DNA from: Haematococcus lacustris
Lineage: Eukaryota > Chlorophyta > Chlorophyceae > Chlamydomonadales > Haematococcaceae
Assembly (NCBI GenBank): GCA_030144725.1
Contig: JASKMD010000003.1
Coordinates: 7,899,237-7,963,236 of the forward strand
Reading direction: 5' to 3'
Length of the DNA stretch: 64,000 nucleotides
The notes under the pieces were generated by a model that saw only the letters and a list, made by a program, of their open reading frames with translations, was not told where the DNA came from and ran no database searches. Shown piece after piece: positions 33,666 through 45,240 of this stretch. A program made the translations under genes and the position numbers. How positions within the stretch are numbered: position 1 is the first letter of the stretch; each line of letters starts with the position of its first letter.

Positions 33666-34748
33666 ATGACTGCCAAAAAGGAACCTCCGCATGGCGGGGA
33701 CCAACGGACGGAGAACACTCCACTTGGAGATCAAGCCTTTGTTTCTCTGCGCCCAGCAGTTGCAACAGAGTATCAACAGCTGGTAGGAGCGACTGCGCAC
33801 TTGAAAGCCTCCCAAAACAAAGCCGTTCGGATTGTAGCTGAGCTCGCTGAATTGGAGCGTCTCTATGGCCAACAAAACGCGGTGGTGAGTGGTGAGCAGA
33901 TGGTGGCAGCGATTCGCAGCCAGTATTCGCAGTCAGCTCGACCTGAACCTGAGCTACTACTAAAGTTGTACTTGATGCACCAGCCTTGTCGACCGCTGCA
34001 CCTAATGCACATGTCGCACCCGCTGCGCCACATTCGACGCCAGTAGGGCAGTTTGCCCTCGTCTCAGGTTGCTTTGCCTGCCAATGCACCACTCACTGTG
34101 TCAGCCTCCTCGCCCAGGTTTAAGGTCATAAGGACAGACCTGTGTCTTGCCACATCTCGGGTAACAGAGACTCTCTGTGAGGACCTTGAGGTCCTTTGTG
34201 CATATCTGTGCATAGACCCGGCTGATGCATTGACTAACTTCTTGACAGGCAAGGCATGAGAGGTGTGGTACCTTGCCACCGGGAATGCCCACATCCTTGC
34301 TCATGGCACTAGGCCAACATGGGCATACCTGCGCTCTTCTATCAAGGAGATGGTTGGTGATGACGCAATGTTTTCAGATGTGCACCGCAGGAGGTTGTCG
34401 GACCCTTGTTCACTGTGCATGTCAGCAGGTTCTACCCTCAATACCTACATGACAGAGTTCAGAAGTACTCTGACTGTGGCAGGTGCCACCTGCATTGCGC
34501 CATTGATGTTGGTTACCAACTTCATTAGGGGCCTTACCCCTAAGGTGCAAGCACGTGTTGTGCATGGTCTTGCACTTATGCATGACCCCACACTTACTGA
34601 TGCTCGTTTGACTGCTGTGAATGCACAGAAGGTACTCTTTGCAGAAGCCACCATGCAAGTGGGACGTCGCCCACCTGCACCACCTATGGTTGCTTTTGTG
34701 CCTCATAAGCAGATGGACCGTATGCCAAGGCTTCTCTGGCCCAGCTGA
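33666..34748 (+). pseudogene. gag: Gag relic of element B
   Basis: Three successive open stretches lie in one frame, separated by stops at 34044 (TAG) and 34257 (TGA), and end at TGA 34746. The first has a helical N-terminus (KASQNKAVRIVAELAELERL). The second and third match the capsid region of element A in order (ADALTNFLTGKA, then LNTYMTEFRSTLTVAGATC). No CCHC knuckle is visible. The protein cannot be made intact. Confidence 0.85.
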
Positions 34749-34759
34749 AGGATGTGCTC

Positions 34760-35290
34760 CTGCAGCCCCTCGTGGCCCATACTGGAATATGAGCGCTGGC
34801 AGCAGCAGCGGCCACAGTAGTCAAGGTGGGGGTCGTCCTGCTGAGCGTTCTGCCCTTGCCCCCCATGCTCCTATGCTCACAGATGAGGCAAATCTGCCCA
34901 TGGGTCATGCAACAGATGATGGTGTCTTACACTTCTCGTTCCCGGGTAGAGTGAATGGCTATGCCTGTACTATGCTGTTTGACAGTGGCGCAGCAGCCAA
35001 CTTCATCAACTGTACTGCTGTTGAGCAGTATCAGCTTGCCGGTTATAAACTGATGCAGCTCAAAGAATTCCTTGTGGCTAATGGCCAACCTGTAGTTTGT
35101 ACGCATGCATGCAGCGTCTAGTTGAATGTGCAGACACTGAGCTGCAGGGTTCAGTAGCTAGTGATGCCAGAGATATTCTCTGCCTTTGATGGGCAGTGAC
35201 TGGTTACAGTCGAAGGGTGTGTCGCTAGACTATCTGGCACGTACTATTACAGTACAGTTGGTGTCTATTAAGACGGTGCTCAAGTGGAGC
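34760..35290 (+). pseudogene. Protease relic of element B
   Basis: In the +1 frame relative to gag, the active-site block CTMLFDSGAAANFINC is present (34970-35015). A TAG at 35119 and a one-base shift near 35197 separate it from the C-terminal block GSDWLQSKGVSLDYLA. Confidence 0.82.
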
Positions 35291-35379
35291 CTGCAGCGCC
35301 CATTATGGCCCCCTCTGTGCCCATATCCTGGCAAAGCACAAGCAAGCCACAGTGCCAGCTAAGGTGGCTTACAAGTGGT

Positions 35380-35830
35380 TAAGATGACCAATCTCTGGTT
35401 GATCTCAACAACCCTCCCCTCTGCCTCACCTACCGTTCACCCTGACCCTCACTCTCAATCAACAACCTTACCCTCTAACTCACCTATCAACTACCCTACC
35501 TCTGACCCAGCTAATATGCTGTCCTACCCCTCTTACAGCTAATTTGCTGCCCTCATCCTCTCTCACCTACCCTCTGCCACTCTTATCAATGACCCTACCC
35601 CCACCCCAACAGTATGCTGTCCGTGCACCCTACCTCTGATCAAGCTAATTTGCTGTCCCATATACCTGACCCCTACTCTCAAGCTTCTACCCCACCCTCT
35701 AACTCACCCATCCATTACCCAACCCCTTCTCCAGCTAATCAGCTGTCCAACGTACCTGACCCTCTCTCTCTCCCAACCACCTCACCTCCTGCCCCCACTA
35801 TCAATTACCCGACCTCCAGACCCCTTGCAG
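35380..35830 (+). repeat. Degenerate CT-rich linker repeats
   Basis: Short imperfect units of the type ACCCTCTAACTCACC and TGACCCAGCTAAT encode a Pro/Ser/Thr-rich linker between protease and RT. The second half is open (from 35614) and leads into the RT. Confidence 0.65.
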
Positions 35831-36053
35831 TGGCAGCTCAGCTGACAGCGCTCATATCTGAGTACGACGATGTCTTCGCACCCTTTAACTCCCTACTCCC
35901 TCAGCGTCCAGTGGGACACATCCCTCTCCAGCCTGGCTGTAAGCCACCAGCCCTGCCATCCTATAAGATGAGTCAGCCTAAACTGCTGGAGATGAAGAAG
36001 CAGGTTGCAGCTTTCCTGGAGCAAAGCATCATAGAACCCTCCTCCTCTCCCTA
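35614..36053 (+). pseudogene. pol: Pol of element B, part 1: RT N-terminus
   Basis: A linker leads into LTALISEYDDVFAPF and LPSYKMSQPKLLEMKKQVAA, then SIIEPSSSPY, the usual start of a Ty3/gypsy RT. Codon TA|C is cut by a solo LTR. Confidence 0.9.
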
Positions 36054-36456
36054 TGTTACAGTGCTGCTGCGCGGTCGGGATGCATGGCTGGCTGCGAACT
36101 AAACTCCGGCTGCAGCCGCCAGAGACATGTTGCCGCTGTGGCTGACTACGTGCTCGTAGACAGCTTCCGACTAGCGTGGCAGTGCTTTGTACTTACATCG
36201 TCAAGAAGATGGCATCAGTAAAAACAGTTCTCATCGCATTCCTACGTCACTGAACCAGTCATCCGATCCAGAGTCCCCAGAAGTCTTTTTAATCCCCGAC
36301 ACTTAGCAGCGCTCAGGCTGAAGTAAGCCCAGAACAACTAACAACCGTCATGACAAAGAAAGACATGACAAACCCAGATCTCGCATGCAGGGCTGAAAAG
36401 AACTGCATGCGCATTTCAAAACACATGCATTCTAGGTTCAAAGCAGGATTGTAACA
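36054..36456. mobile_element. Solo LTR (403 bp) in element B RT
   Basis: It starts TGTTACA, ends TGTAACA and is flanked by the 5-bp duplication CCCTA (36049-36053 and 36457-36461). There is no coding sequence. Subtracting 403 + 5 bases (a multiple of three) rejoins SSSPY to [13 protein letters not shown] in frame. This is the product of LTR-LTR recombination of another retrotransposon, not of A or B, whose LTRs differ. Confidence 0.88.
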
Positions 36457-36697
36457 CCCTACGTTGCCCCTGTCCTCTTTGTCAAAAAGAAATCAGGTGA
36501 GTTAAGGATGTGTGTAGACTATCGGCAGCTAAACAAGATCACACTTAGGGATCAGTACCCACTACCTCGAGTGGATGACCTGTTTGACAGGTTGGCTGGG
36601 TGTACAGTGTTTTCATCACTTGACCTGCAAGCTGGTTATCACCAGATCAGAATACCTGATGAGGATGTCCCTAAGACAGCCTTCAGGACACCCAGTG
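36457..36697 (+). pseudogene. pol: Pol of element B, part 2: RT palm
   Basis: [13 protein letters not shown], then [20 protein letters not shown] and [14 protein letters not shown], up to KTAFRTPS, where the 4.5 kb element inserts. It stops before the catalytic YIDD, which lies beyond the insertion. Confidence 0.93.
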
Positions 36698-36849
36698 CAC
36701 TCACGATAAACAAGGACAGGTCGCGATTGGACCGACCATAGCTCATTAAAAAGAAGGGAAAGAGGCCGTTCGAACGGTACAAGTCTTACGCTGTTCCGCG
36801 CAAACGTTGCGACGCAAATGGGCCGCGAATTTGTATTACTCGCTATCTG

Positions 36850-37142
36850 TACAGATACGCTAAGTAGCTATCTGTACAGATGGTTGCATAGCTATCTGTA
36901 CAGATAGTCAATAGCATCTGTACAGATTTCTCCTTAGCTATCTGTACAGATGCGCCTTTTAGCTATCTGTACAGATGCCTCTAAGCTATCTGTACAGATG
37001 CTTTGAGCTATCTGTACAGATGCCTCTTTGCTATCTGTACAGATGCTTCTTTGCTATCTGTGCAGATGCTTGCTTTGCTATCTGTACAGACGCTTGTTTT
37101 GCTATCTGTACAGACGCTTGTTTGAGTATCTGTTCGGACGCT
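36850..37142. repeat. Subterminal palindrome array ATCTGTACAGAT, left end of element 1
   Basis: About 13 copies of the perfect 12-bp palindrome ATCTGTACAGAT, usually preceded by CT or GCT, are spaced roughly 18-25 bp apart. Copies degrade inward (ATCTGTTCGGAC last). Confidence 0.95.
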
Positions 37143-37159
37143 TGTTACATATCTCCTTG

Positions 37160-37500
37160 TCCAAACACCCCGCAACACCTCGCTACAACCCCGCAATACA
37201 CATGCATTGACGCCCAAACACCTCGCAACACCTCGCTACACCCCCGCAAAACACATGTATTGACACCCAAACACCCCGTAACACCCCCGCAAAACACATG
37301 TATTGACACCCAAACACCCCGCAACACCTCGCTACACCCCCGCAAAATACATGTATTGACACCCAAACACCCCGCAACACCTCGCTACACTCCCGCAAAA
37401 TACATGCATTGACACCCAAACACCCCGCAACACCTCGCTACACCCCCGTAAAATACATGCATTGACACCCAAACACCCCGCAACACCTCACTACGCTACT
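37160..37500. repeat. ~55-60 bp minisatellite
   Basis: Units built on CACCCAAACACCCCGCAACA plus CATGTATTGA are repeated about six times. A related ACAACAC-rich region with two copies of GCATATGCATT follows at 37555-37880. Confidence 0.88.
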
Positions 37501-38177
37501 CCTATACACATGTCTTCGTCCACCATCACTCCGAGACACCTCCCTATGGGAATGCTAAGCATATGCATTAATGCATCAACGACTTGCAACACCTCCGCAT
37601 GAGGTGACAAGGTGGCAACACCATACAACACCAACAATGACATCACCAACAACAACACCAACAACACCACCACCACACCACACCATGGTGACAACACAAG
37701 AACACAACGACACACCACACCACAATGACAACACAACAACATCGCAACAAGACAAGCATATGCATTGATGCATCAACGACATGCAACACCTCTACATAAG
37801 GTGACAAGGTGCCAACAACACACAACAATAACAACATCAACAACACAATGACACACCACACACACCACCACACACCACACAAGTGACAAGTGACCGGGTG
37901 CAAGTTCATAGCCTCATCTTTCGTGCTCCCGCTATCCTTCACCCACCACACTACCATTGACGCCCACCTACCAAACCTACACCTATGCCATGTCGCACAA
38001 CAAGCACGGGCTGGCAACCACTCAAGTGCTCCACCATCTAGCTATCGTCCCCTTTGGAGAGGGATGGGTAGGGTCATTGTGGTGTGTGGGCATGGCATGG
38101 CATGGGTGGGCTGGGTGGGCTGATACTACGGGAACCCACTCCAAGCTGCCCACTCCATGTTGCCCGCTCCGAGTTGC

Positions 38178-38362
38178 TACGCCAAGGGTAGGGTAGGGAG
38201 AGGGCTGCTACGCCAAGGGTAGGGTAGGGAGAGGGCTGCTACGCCAAGGGTAGGGTAGGGAGAGGGCTGCTACGCCAAGGGTAGGGTAGGGAGAGGGCTG
38301 CTACGCCAAGGGTAGGGTAGGGAGAGGGCTGCTACGCCAAGGGTAGGGTAGGGAGAGGGATG
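38178..38362. repeat. 31-bp minisatellite, six copies
   Basis: The unit CTACGCCAAGGGTAGGGTAG plus GGAGAGGGCTG is repeated six times with almost no change. Confidence 0.94.
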
Positions 38363-38429
38363 CACATCGTGCGTGCGTTGTGGGGCGGGGGGTGGGAAAG
38401 GGGGGAGGTAGGTGGGGTGGCAAACTTGG

Positions 38430-38620
38430 AGGTGGTGGGCTGACCATGGGACCTGCAGTAAACAAGGAGCAACTTTGCGGTTAGGCTGGGCATCGGACCA
38501 CTCATGTGCAAGGGCTGGCCACTCACACTTTGCTAGCGCCACTTCTATACCTACCTGGCAGCGCCTCCATGGCTGCAGCTCCTGGCTGCTCCTGCGCTCC
38601 ATGCGCCTGCTTCTTGTGGT
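38430..38620 (-). repeat. Internal unit shared with element 2 (GACCTGCAG unit)
   Basis: CCATGGGACCTGCAG followed by GGTTAGGCTGG and GCCACTCACA matches units in element 2 at 46252 and 46566. On the minus strand the unit reads CEWPALAHEW against GEWFALALQ in element 2, so it may be a repeated exon. The function is unknown. Confidence 0.65.
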
Positions 38621-38758
38621 AGGGTGATGGAGGAGGGGGTGGGGGTGGGGGTGGGGGTGGGGGTAGGAAGGGGGATGGGTGTGGCCATTAGAACCTCCAT
38701 TACAACCCACCTTCCTTTGTCCTCACCTCAGTAGGAAGTGCAGGGTGGGAGAGTAGGG

Positions 38759-39530
38759 TTGGGTTGGGCTGGGCTGGGCTGGGCTGGGCTGGGCTGGCAC
38801 TCCTACAAATTAGTCCCTGCGTTTTTCCCTGCGTTTTAGGCCAACCTTGTCCGATTGGACTGAAATTTTGATAGATGGTGTTTTGCAGAAAATAAAACAT
38901 ATTGTTTTTTGAGAAAAGTTTTCAAAAAACAATATGTTTTAATTTCTGCAAAACACCATCTATCAAATTTTCAGTCCAATCGGACAAGGTTGGCCTAAAA
39001 CGCAGGGAAAAACGCAGGGACTAATTTGTAGGAGTGGGGCTGGGCTGGGCTGGGCTGGGCTGGGCTGGGCTGGGCTGGGCTGGGCTGGGCTGGGCTGGGC
39101 TGGGCTGGGCTGGGCTGGGCTGGGCTGGGCTGGGCTGGGCTGGGCTGGGCTGGGCTGGGCTGGGCTGGGCTGGGCTGGGCTGGGCTGGGCTGGGCTGGGC
39201 TGGGCTGGGCTGGGCTGGGCTGGGCTGGGCTGGGCTGGGCTGGGCTGGGCTGGGCTGGGCTGGGCTGGGCTGGGCTGGGCTGGGCTGGGCTGGGCTGGGC
39301 TGGGCTGGGCTGGGCTGGGCTGGGCTGGGCTGGGCTGGGCTGGGCTGGGCTGGGCTGGGCTGGGCTGGGCTGGGCTGGGCTGGGCTGGGCTGGGCTGGGC
39401 TGGGCTGGGCTGGGCTGGGCTGGGCTGGGCTGGGCTGGGCTGGGCTGGGCTGGGCTGGGCTGGGCTGGGCTGGGCTGGGCTGGGCTGGGCTGGGCTGGGC
39501 TGGGCTGGGCTGGGCTGGGCTGGGCTGGGG
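38759..39530. repeat. (GGGCT)n pentanucleotide array, split by a MITE
   Basis: About 7 units precede 38797, and about 99 uninterrupted units follow 39037. The long P-A-Q-P-S and G-L-G-W-A open frames here are artefacts of the repeat. Confidence 0.97.
38798..39036. mobile_element. Hairpin MITE (239 bp) inside the (GGGCT)n array
   Basis: An almost perfect palindrome: CACTCCTACAAATTAGTCCC at the left end is mirrored at the right end, and complementarity runs to the centre near 38918. Target duplication GG (38796-38797, 39037-39038) restores the pentamer phase. CACT ends and 2-bp duplication are as in the large CACTCAC elements. No coding capacity. Confidence 0.92.
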
Positions 39531-40220
39531 AGTTGGGTAGGGAAGGGGCTCTACACCATCGCAGCCTTGCCTGCAATCACCAAGCATACTACACATGTGA
39601 TGCTCATGGTCAAGGCTGTTGCCACACTCCTGGCAAGCATGGCAAGCCTATGCTGATGCCACACACCTGTTGCTTTGAGTCATGCCATGTAGTTGTAGCT
39701 GTTGTTGTGCACTTGAAGTGTTTGACAACAAGACAAGACATGCTGAACATTTGCTGCACCTCGAGGTTGCACCTCCTAACTGCTCCGAGTGCTTATCCGC
39801 CCCACCGCTGTGCGCTTTCCCCTTCTCCTCCGATCTTATCTTTGCTATCTCACTTGCACAAGCAACGCATGACACATTGATGCTATGCGATCGCACCTGT
39901 GTAGTCTTTGTCCATTCTCTTGCTTCCCTTACTCCACCGATCCGCGCCTCCCTTGCTCCTCCGATCCGACTGCTTATCGCCGCGCCTCCTGGCTACGACT
40001 TGTTAATGTACCTTCTGGCTCCTAGTCGCGCTTCCTCTTTGTGACTGGTCGCAGATGCCTGCGAGGCTGGAGGCTGATAGTGGCCGACATGGGGGCTACT
40101 TCGCGAAGTCGCGACCTTAAGCCTAGTTGTGAGGCTACTCGTAGCTGGTCGTGGCTGCTTTGAGGATTGGTCTTAGTGTGCATGCGGTTTGGCTGCATGG
40201 TACTTCAAATGCCGAGGTGT
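39531..40220. other. Unassigned interior of element 1
   Basis: One plus-strand frame (39533-39880) has a Cys/His-rich stretch ([21 protein letters not shown]). I do not recognise it. No other feature. Confidence 0.3.
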
Positions 40221-40223
40221 GCG

Positions 40224-41024
40224 TCTGTACAGATAAATACCCCCGGGAATCTGTACAGAAACACCTCTTGCCATCTGTACAGATACCACTTGTCGACATC
40301 TGTACAGATTTTATCCTTGCTATCTGTTCAGATTTAATCTTGGGGCATCTGTACAGATAATTATAGGTTAATCTGTACAGATGCTTATTATCGCCATCTG
40401 TACAGATAAATACCCCCGGGAATCTGTTCAGAAACACCTCTTGCCATCTGTACAGATACCACTTGTCGACATCTGTACTGATTTTATCCTTGCTATCTGT
40501 TCAGATTTAATCTTGGGGCATCTGTACAGATAATTATAGGTTAATCTGTACAGATGCTTATTATCGCCATCTGTACAGATAAATACCCCCGGGAATCTGT
40601 ACAGAAACACCTCTTGCCATCTGTACAGATACCACTTGTCGACATCTGTACAGATCTTATCCTTGCTATCTGTTCAGATTTAATCTTTGGGCATCTGTAC
40701 AGATAATTATATGTTTGTCTGTACAGATGCTAATTATCGCCATCTGTACAGATATACATCCCCGGGAATCTGTACAGATAGCCTCTCACTATCTGTACAG
40801 ATGTTACCTTAATGCTATCTGTACAGATTTATCTATAAATATCTGTACAGATGCCAACAATTAAGAATTTGTACAGATATCCCAAAATAATCTGTACAGA
40901 TTCCTAAGGTTAGCTATCTGTACAGATGCAAGGAAGGCATCTGTACAGATGCCGCATATCCTTGGGGCCATCGACATGCATCTGTACAGATGGCGGGCCC
41001 ATTAGACGGGCATCTGTACAGATT
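40224..41024. repeat. Subterminal palindrome array ATCTGTACAGAT, right end of element 1
   Basis: About 32 copies of ATCTGTACAGAT or one-base variants (ATCTGTTCAGAT) are present. A higher-order repeat of ~170-180 bp, containing TACCCCCGGGAATCTG, is reiterated two to three times from 40240. Confidence 0.95.
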
Positions 41025-41202
41025 CCCAAAAAGGGGGGGGTACCTCGCGCGCGGATCGATGTATCTTCGCAACCGCTGCGAGTTAAGACTTCATTCAAGA
41101 GCGAGGTCCCCCTTAAACTCAACGCTCTATCGTTCTATCGGAGCAGAAAGTCCATCCGATGCAAAAAAGGCCCCCGCGTCGGCCTTATTTATCGTGAGTG
41201 TG

Positions 41203-42935
41203 GCCTTTATCAGTTTAAGGTCCTGTGCTTTGGGCTAACCAATGCACCAGCCACGTTTCAACGTGTAATGAACAATGCTTTTGCTGATGTTATTAATGAC
41301 TGTGCCCTTGTGTACATAGATGATATCCTCATCATGTCTAAAAATGTGTCAAAACACTTCATACATTTAAGGAGAGTCCTTGAGTTATTACGTAAGCATC
41401 AGTTTAAAGCTAAACTATCAAAGTGTGAGTTCCTTAAAACTGCACTCAAATTCCTGGGTCACGTTGTCAGTGACCAGGGCATAGCTGTTGACCCTGATAA
41501 AGTGAAGTCTATTACTTCCTGGCCTGTGCCACGCAGCCTAACTGCCATGCAGCAATTTCTGGGTGCTGCAAATTTCGTGCGCAAATTTGTACACAACTTT
41601 AGTGCTATTTCAGCACCTCTTACTGACCTGACTGGTAAAGCAGGTACTGATTTCAATTGGCACAAATGGCCTGATGATGAATTAAAAGCTTTTGATGCTC
41701 TTAAGCATGCTATTTCTAGAGTACCTCTACTCAAAATCCCAGATATTACTAAACCATTTCAGGTTTACTGTGACGCCTCTTTGCAAGGTGTAGGAGCAGT
41801 GCTCATGCAAGAGGGTTATCCTCTGGCTTATTTAAGCAAAAAGCTGATTCCAGCTGAAAAGAACTATACCACTGGTGAACAGGAACTACTTGCAATTATT
41901 ACTGCATGTAAAGAATGGCGTTGCTACCTGGAGGGTGTTCCCTTCACGTTGTATACGGACCACAAACCCTTAGTAGCTCTAAAAACACAAAAAGTCTTGT
42001 CAAGACGCCAGACTAGGTGGTTGGAGTTTCTCTCCCGGTATGATTTTACCATTGAGTATCTACCTGGTGATACTAACCCTGCTGACCCTCTGTCACGCAT
42101 ACCTGATGCTCCTGTCAGCAATCCTGTCATGGTTATGACCAGGAGCAGGAAACGCCTTTTGGAGGGGGAGGAAGCTGGTGTGGTGCAGCCTGCTCAGCCT
42201 GCCATTCAGCAGCCGCAGCAGGAGCCACAGCCTCAGCTGGTTTTGGAACAACCCTTGCCCCCACCTCCTTTGCCTGTGCACCCTTTGCACGCTGTCAATA
42301 TGACAGAGCAGCTCCTGGCAGCGTATGCAGCAGATGAGGCCTTTGCCAGCACTGTGGATCAATATGATCTGGACCAGCATGGCTTGTATCGCACAAAAGG
42401 CAAGAATCAGATAGTGGTTCCTCACTGCCCAGATCTCAAAGCCAGGATATTGGTGGAGATGCATGATGCACAGTTCGCAGGCCATGTGGGAATCACCAAG
42501 ACGCTGGAGCGTATCTCCAGGATATTCTGGTGGCCTCGCATGAGATCTGAAGTGCGGCACTATGTGAGTAACTGTGATGCATGCCAGCGCAACAAGTCTG
42601 TGAATACCAGACCTGGCGGGTTACTCACACCCCTGACCATACCTTATGACAGATGGGAGTCCATGTCTATGGATTTGATCACTAAGCTACCACCTGGTGA
42701 TCATGGCTTTGATGCCATTGCTGTCTTTGTGGATAGGCTATCCAAAATGGTACACTTTGTGCCATGTCGTGAGTCTATGAATGCTGAGGGCTTTGCCCGC
42801 TTGTTTATTGATAACGTGTTTAATCACCATGGAGTGCCCAGAGAGATTATCTCTGATAGGGGCTCTCACTTTACTAATCATTTCTGGGCGTCAGTTATGG
42901 CCATTCTTGGTGTAAAAGAATGTAAATCTAGTGCT
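41203..42935 (+). pseudogene. pol: Pol of element B, part 3: RT catalytic region, RNase H, integrase
   Basis: From GLYQFKVLCFGLTNAPATFQ the RT continues with the catalytic VYIDDILIMS. RNase H follows (VYCDASLQGVGAVLM, YTDHKPL). The integrase has its HHCC finger (MHDAQFAGH, CDACQRN) and the first two catalytic acids (SMDLITKLP, ISDRGSHFTN). The open frame is uninterrupted to KECKSSA, where element 2 enters. No internal stop was found, in contrast to the decayed gag. Confidence 0.94.
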
Positions 42936-42957
42936 CACTCACACAAATTAGCAACGT

Positions 42958-43640
42958 AACCAGCGCTGGAGCCAGTGGTTTCATCGCGGGAGCCAGTGGT
43001 TTCAGCGCTGGTGCCAGTGGTTTAAGCGCTGGAGCCAGTAGTTTCAGCGTTGGAGCCAGTGGTTTCAGCGCTGGAGCCAGTGGTTTCAGCGCTGGAGCCA
43101 ATAGCTACAGCGGTGTAGCCAATAACTACTGCGCTGGAGCCAATGACTACAGCGCTGGAGCCAAAGAGCAACAGCGCTGGAGCCAAAATTTACAGCGCTG
43201 GAGCCAAGGACTACTGCGCTGGAGCGAATTGCTACAGCGCTGTAGTCAATAGCTTCATCGCTGAAGCCAATTGCTACTGCGATGAAGGTAATAGCTACAG
43301 CGATGAAGCTATTGGCTACTGCGCTGTAGCCAATAGCTACAGCGATGAAGCAAAAAGCTACAGCGCTGTAGTGAATAGCTTCATCGCTGAAGTTAATTGC
43401 TACAGCGATGAAGGTAATAGCTACAGCGATGAAACCAATGGCTAAAGTGATGAAGCTAATAACTACAGCGATGAAGCTATTGAATACAGCGATGAAACCA
43501 AAGGCTACCGCGCTGGAGTCAAAAGCTACCGCGCTGGAGCAAATAGCTACCGCGCTGGAGCAAATGGCTACCGCGCTGAAGCCAATGGCTACTGCGCTGG
43601 TGACAATGGCTACTGCGCTGGTGACATCGTCATTTGCGGT
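42958..43640. repeat. AGCGCTGGAGCCA array, left outer
   Basis: Around 35 units of ~18-20 bp of the form CAGCGCTGGAGCCAATGGCTA are present, with GATGAAG and GCTGTAG variants. The AGCGCT core is palindromic. The mirror image is at 51780-52450. Confidence 0.93.
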
Positions 43641-44204
43641 TGTGTCCTTGCAACGTCATTGTGTTTCTGCACTTGTGTACCATGCTCTGGGGCAACGCTG
43701 TGGCACAAGTTCCCTTCATTTCTCTATCGTTTGTTGTGTGGGTAGTTGTGACAGTGGTTATTGCTAATGTTGATGGTGAACCTACGGTTGTTTAAGGTTG
43801 CTGTGTTGATGCAAGGCTAGGTTGATGCCTCAAGCGTATGTTCACCCTTGATTAAGTCCGTGTAAACCTTAACTCATGTTGCCTGTGTCCAGATGATGGG
43901 ATACTTACTATTACCGTAGGCTGGGCTCTTACACCGTGTGGACCTTACACACGTCATCAGGCTCAATTACAAGCATCAAATACATGGACAACAACAACAA
44001 ATGAGAGGCAACGACATCATGACCAGCTGACCTTACACCATCACATCAACATCACCACACAGGCAACATGAGCAGCAACAACAGCATGGCGCACACGGCA
44101 TTGGCCCTATGTGTGCCTTGTGGTGCAAGTCGTGATGATGTGTAATGGCTATTGTTCTGCTGGCGCCATACACATCCCCCTACTATTGTCCCTTGTGGCG
44201 CTTA

Positions 44205-45240
44205 AGCCATATAGCTACATCGCTGGAGCCAAGCGGCACCAGCGCTGAAGCCATATGGCTACATCGCTGGAGCCAAGCGGCACCAGCGCTGAAGCCATAT
44301 GGCTACATCGCTGGAGCCAAGCGGCACCAGCGCTGAAGCTATATAGCTACATCGCTGGAGCTAAGCGGCACCAGCGCTGAAGCTATATGGTTACATCGCT
44401 GGAGCCAAGTGGCACCAGCGCTGAAGCCATATGGTTACATCGCTGAAGTCATATGGTTACATCGCTGGAGCCAAGTGGCACCAGCGCTGAAGCCATATGG
44501 CTACATCGCTGAAGTCATATGGTTACATCGCTGAAGTCATATGGTTACATCGCTGAAGCCAAGCGGCACCAGCGCTGAAGTTATATGGCTACATCGCTGG
44601 AGCCAAGTGGCACCAGCGCTGAAACCATATGGTTACATCGCTGAAGCAATATGGTTACATCGCTGGAGCCAAGCGGCACCAGCGCTGAAGCCATATGGTT
44701 ACATCGCTGAAGTCATATGGTTACATCGCTGGAGCCAAGTGGCACCAGCGCTGAAACCATATGGTTACATCGCTGAAGTCATATGGTTACATCGCTGAAG
44801 TCATATGGTTACATCGCTGAAGCCAAGCGGCACCAGCGCTGAAGTTATATGGCTACATCGCTGGAGCCAAGTGGCACCAGCGCTGAAGCCATATGGTTAC
44901 ATCGCTGAAGCAATATGGTTACATCGCTGGAGCCAAGCGGCACCAGCGCTGAAGCCATATAGCTACATCGCTGGAGCCAAGTGGCACCAGCGTTGAAGCC
45001 ATATGGTTACATCGCTGAAGCCAAGCGGCACCAGCGCTGAAGCTATATGGTTACATCGCTGGAGCCAAGTGGCACCAGCGCTGAAGCCATATGGTTACAT
45101 CGCTGAAGCCATATGGTTACATCGCTGTAGCCAAGCGGCACCAGCGCTGAAGCTATATGGCTTCAGCGCTGGAGCTAAGCGGAACCAGCGCTGAAGCTAT
45201 ATGGTTACATCGCTGGAGGATATGGCTACATCGCTGGTGC
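44205..45240. repeat. CATCGCTGGAGCCAAGCGGC array, left inner
   Basis: Higher-order tandem units of ~44 bp (CATATGGYTACATCGCTGRAG, then CCAAGYGGCACCAGCGCTGAAG) are repeated more than 20 times. The mirror array is at 50310-51200. Confidence 0.93.

Larger units (their letters stand above)
36698..41200. mobile_element. CACTCAC-ended DNA transposon 1 (4503 bp)
   Basis: The ends are CACTCACGATAAACAAGG and, inverted, CACTCACGATAAATAAGG (one mismatch in 18). They are flanked by a 2-bp duplication TG (36696-36697, 41201-41202). Removing element + TG rebuilds RTPSGLYQFKVLCFG in frame. CACT termini plus subterminal repeat arrays suggest the CACTA/EnSpm group, although that group usually duplicates 3 bp. 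There is no recognisable transposase inside, only arrays, minisatellites and a MITE, so it appears non-autonomous. Confidence 0.9.

Noticed and set aside
36850..37142. CRISPR-like array
   Set aside because: The repeat is a 12-bp perfect palindrome, spacers are short and uneven, it is at both ends of a transposon, and the host is a eukaryote.
39021..39596. Long open frames of P-A-Q-P-S or G-L-G-W-A repeats on both strands
   Set aside because: They arise from the (GGGCT)n array, where all frames are open; no start context or conserved flank.
44205..45240. Repeat-protein open frames (ATIWLHRWSQ-like units)
   Set aside because: They follow from a ~44-bp DNA array mirrored at 50310-51200; a protein cannot explain the inverted symmetry, and the frames are broken repeatedly.
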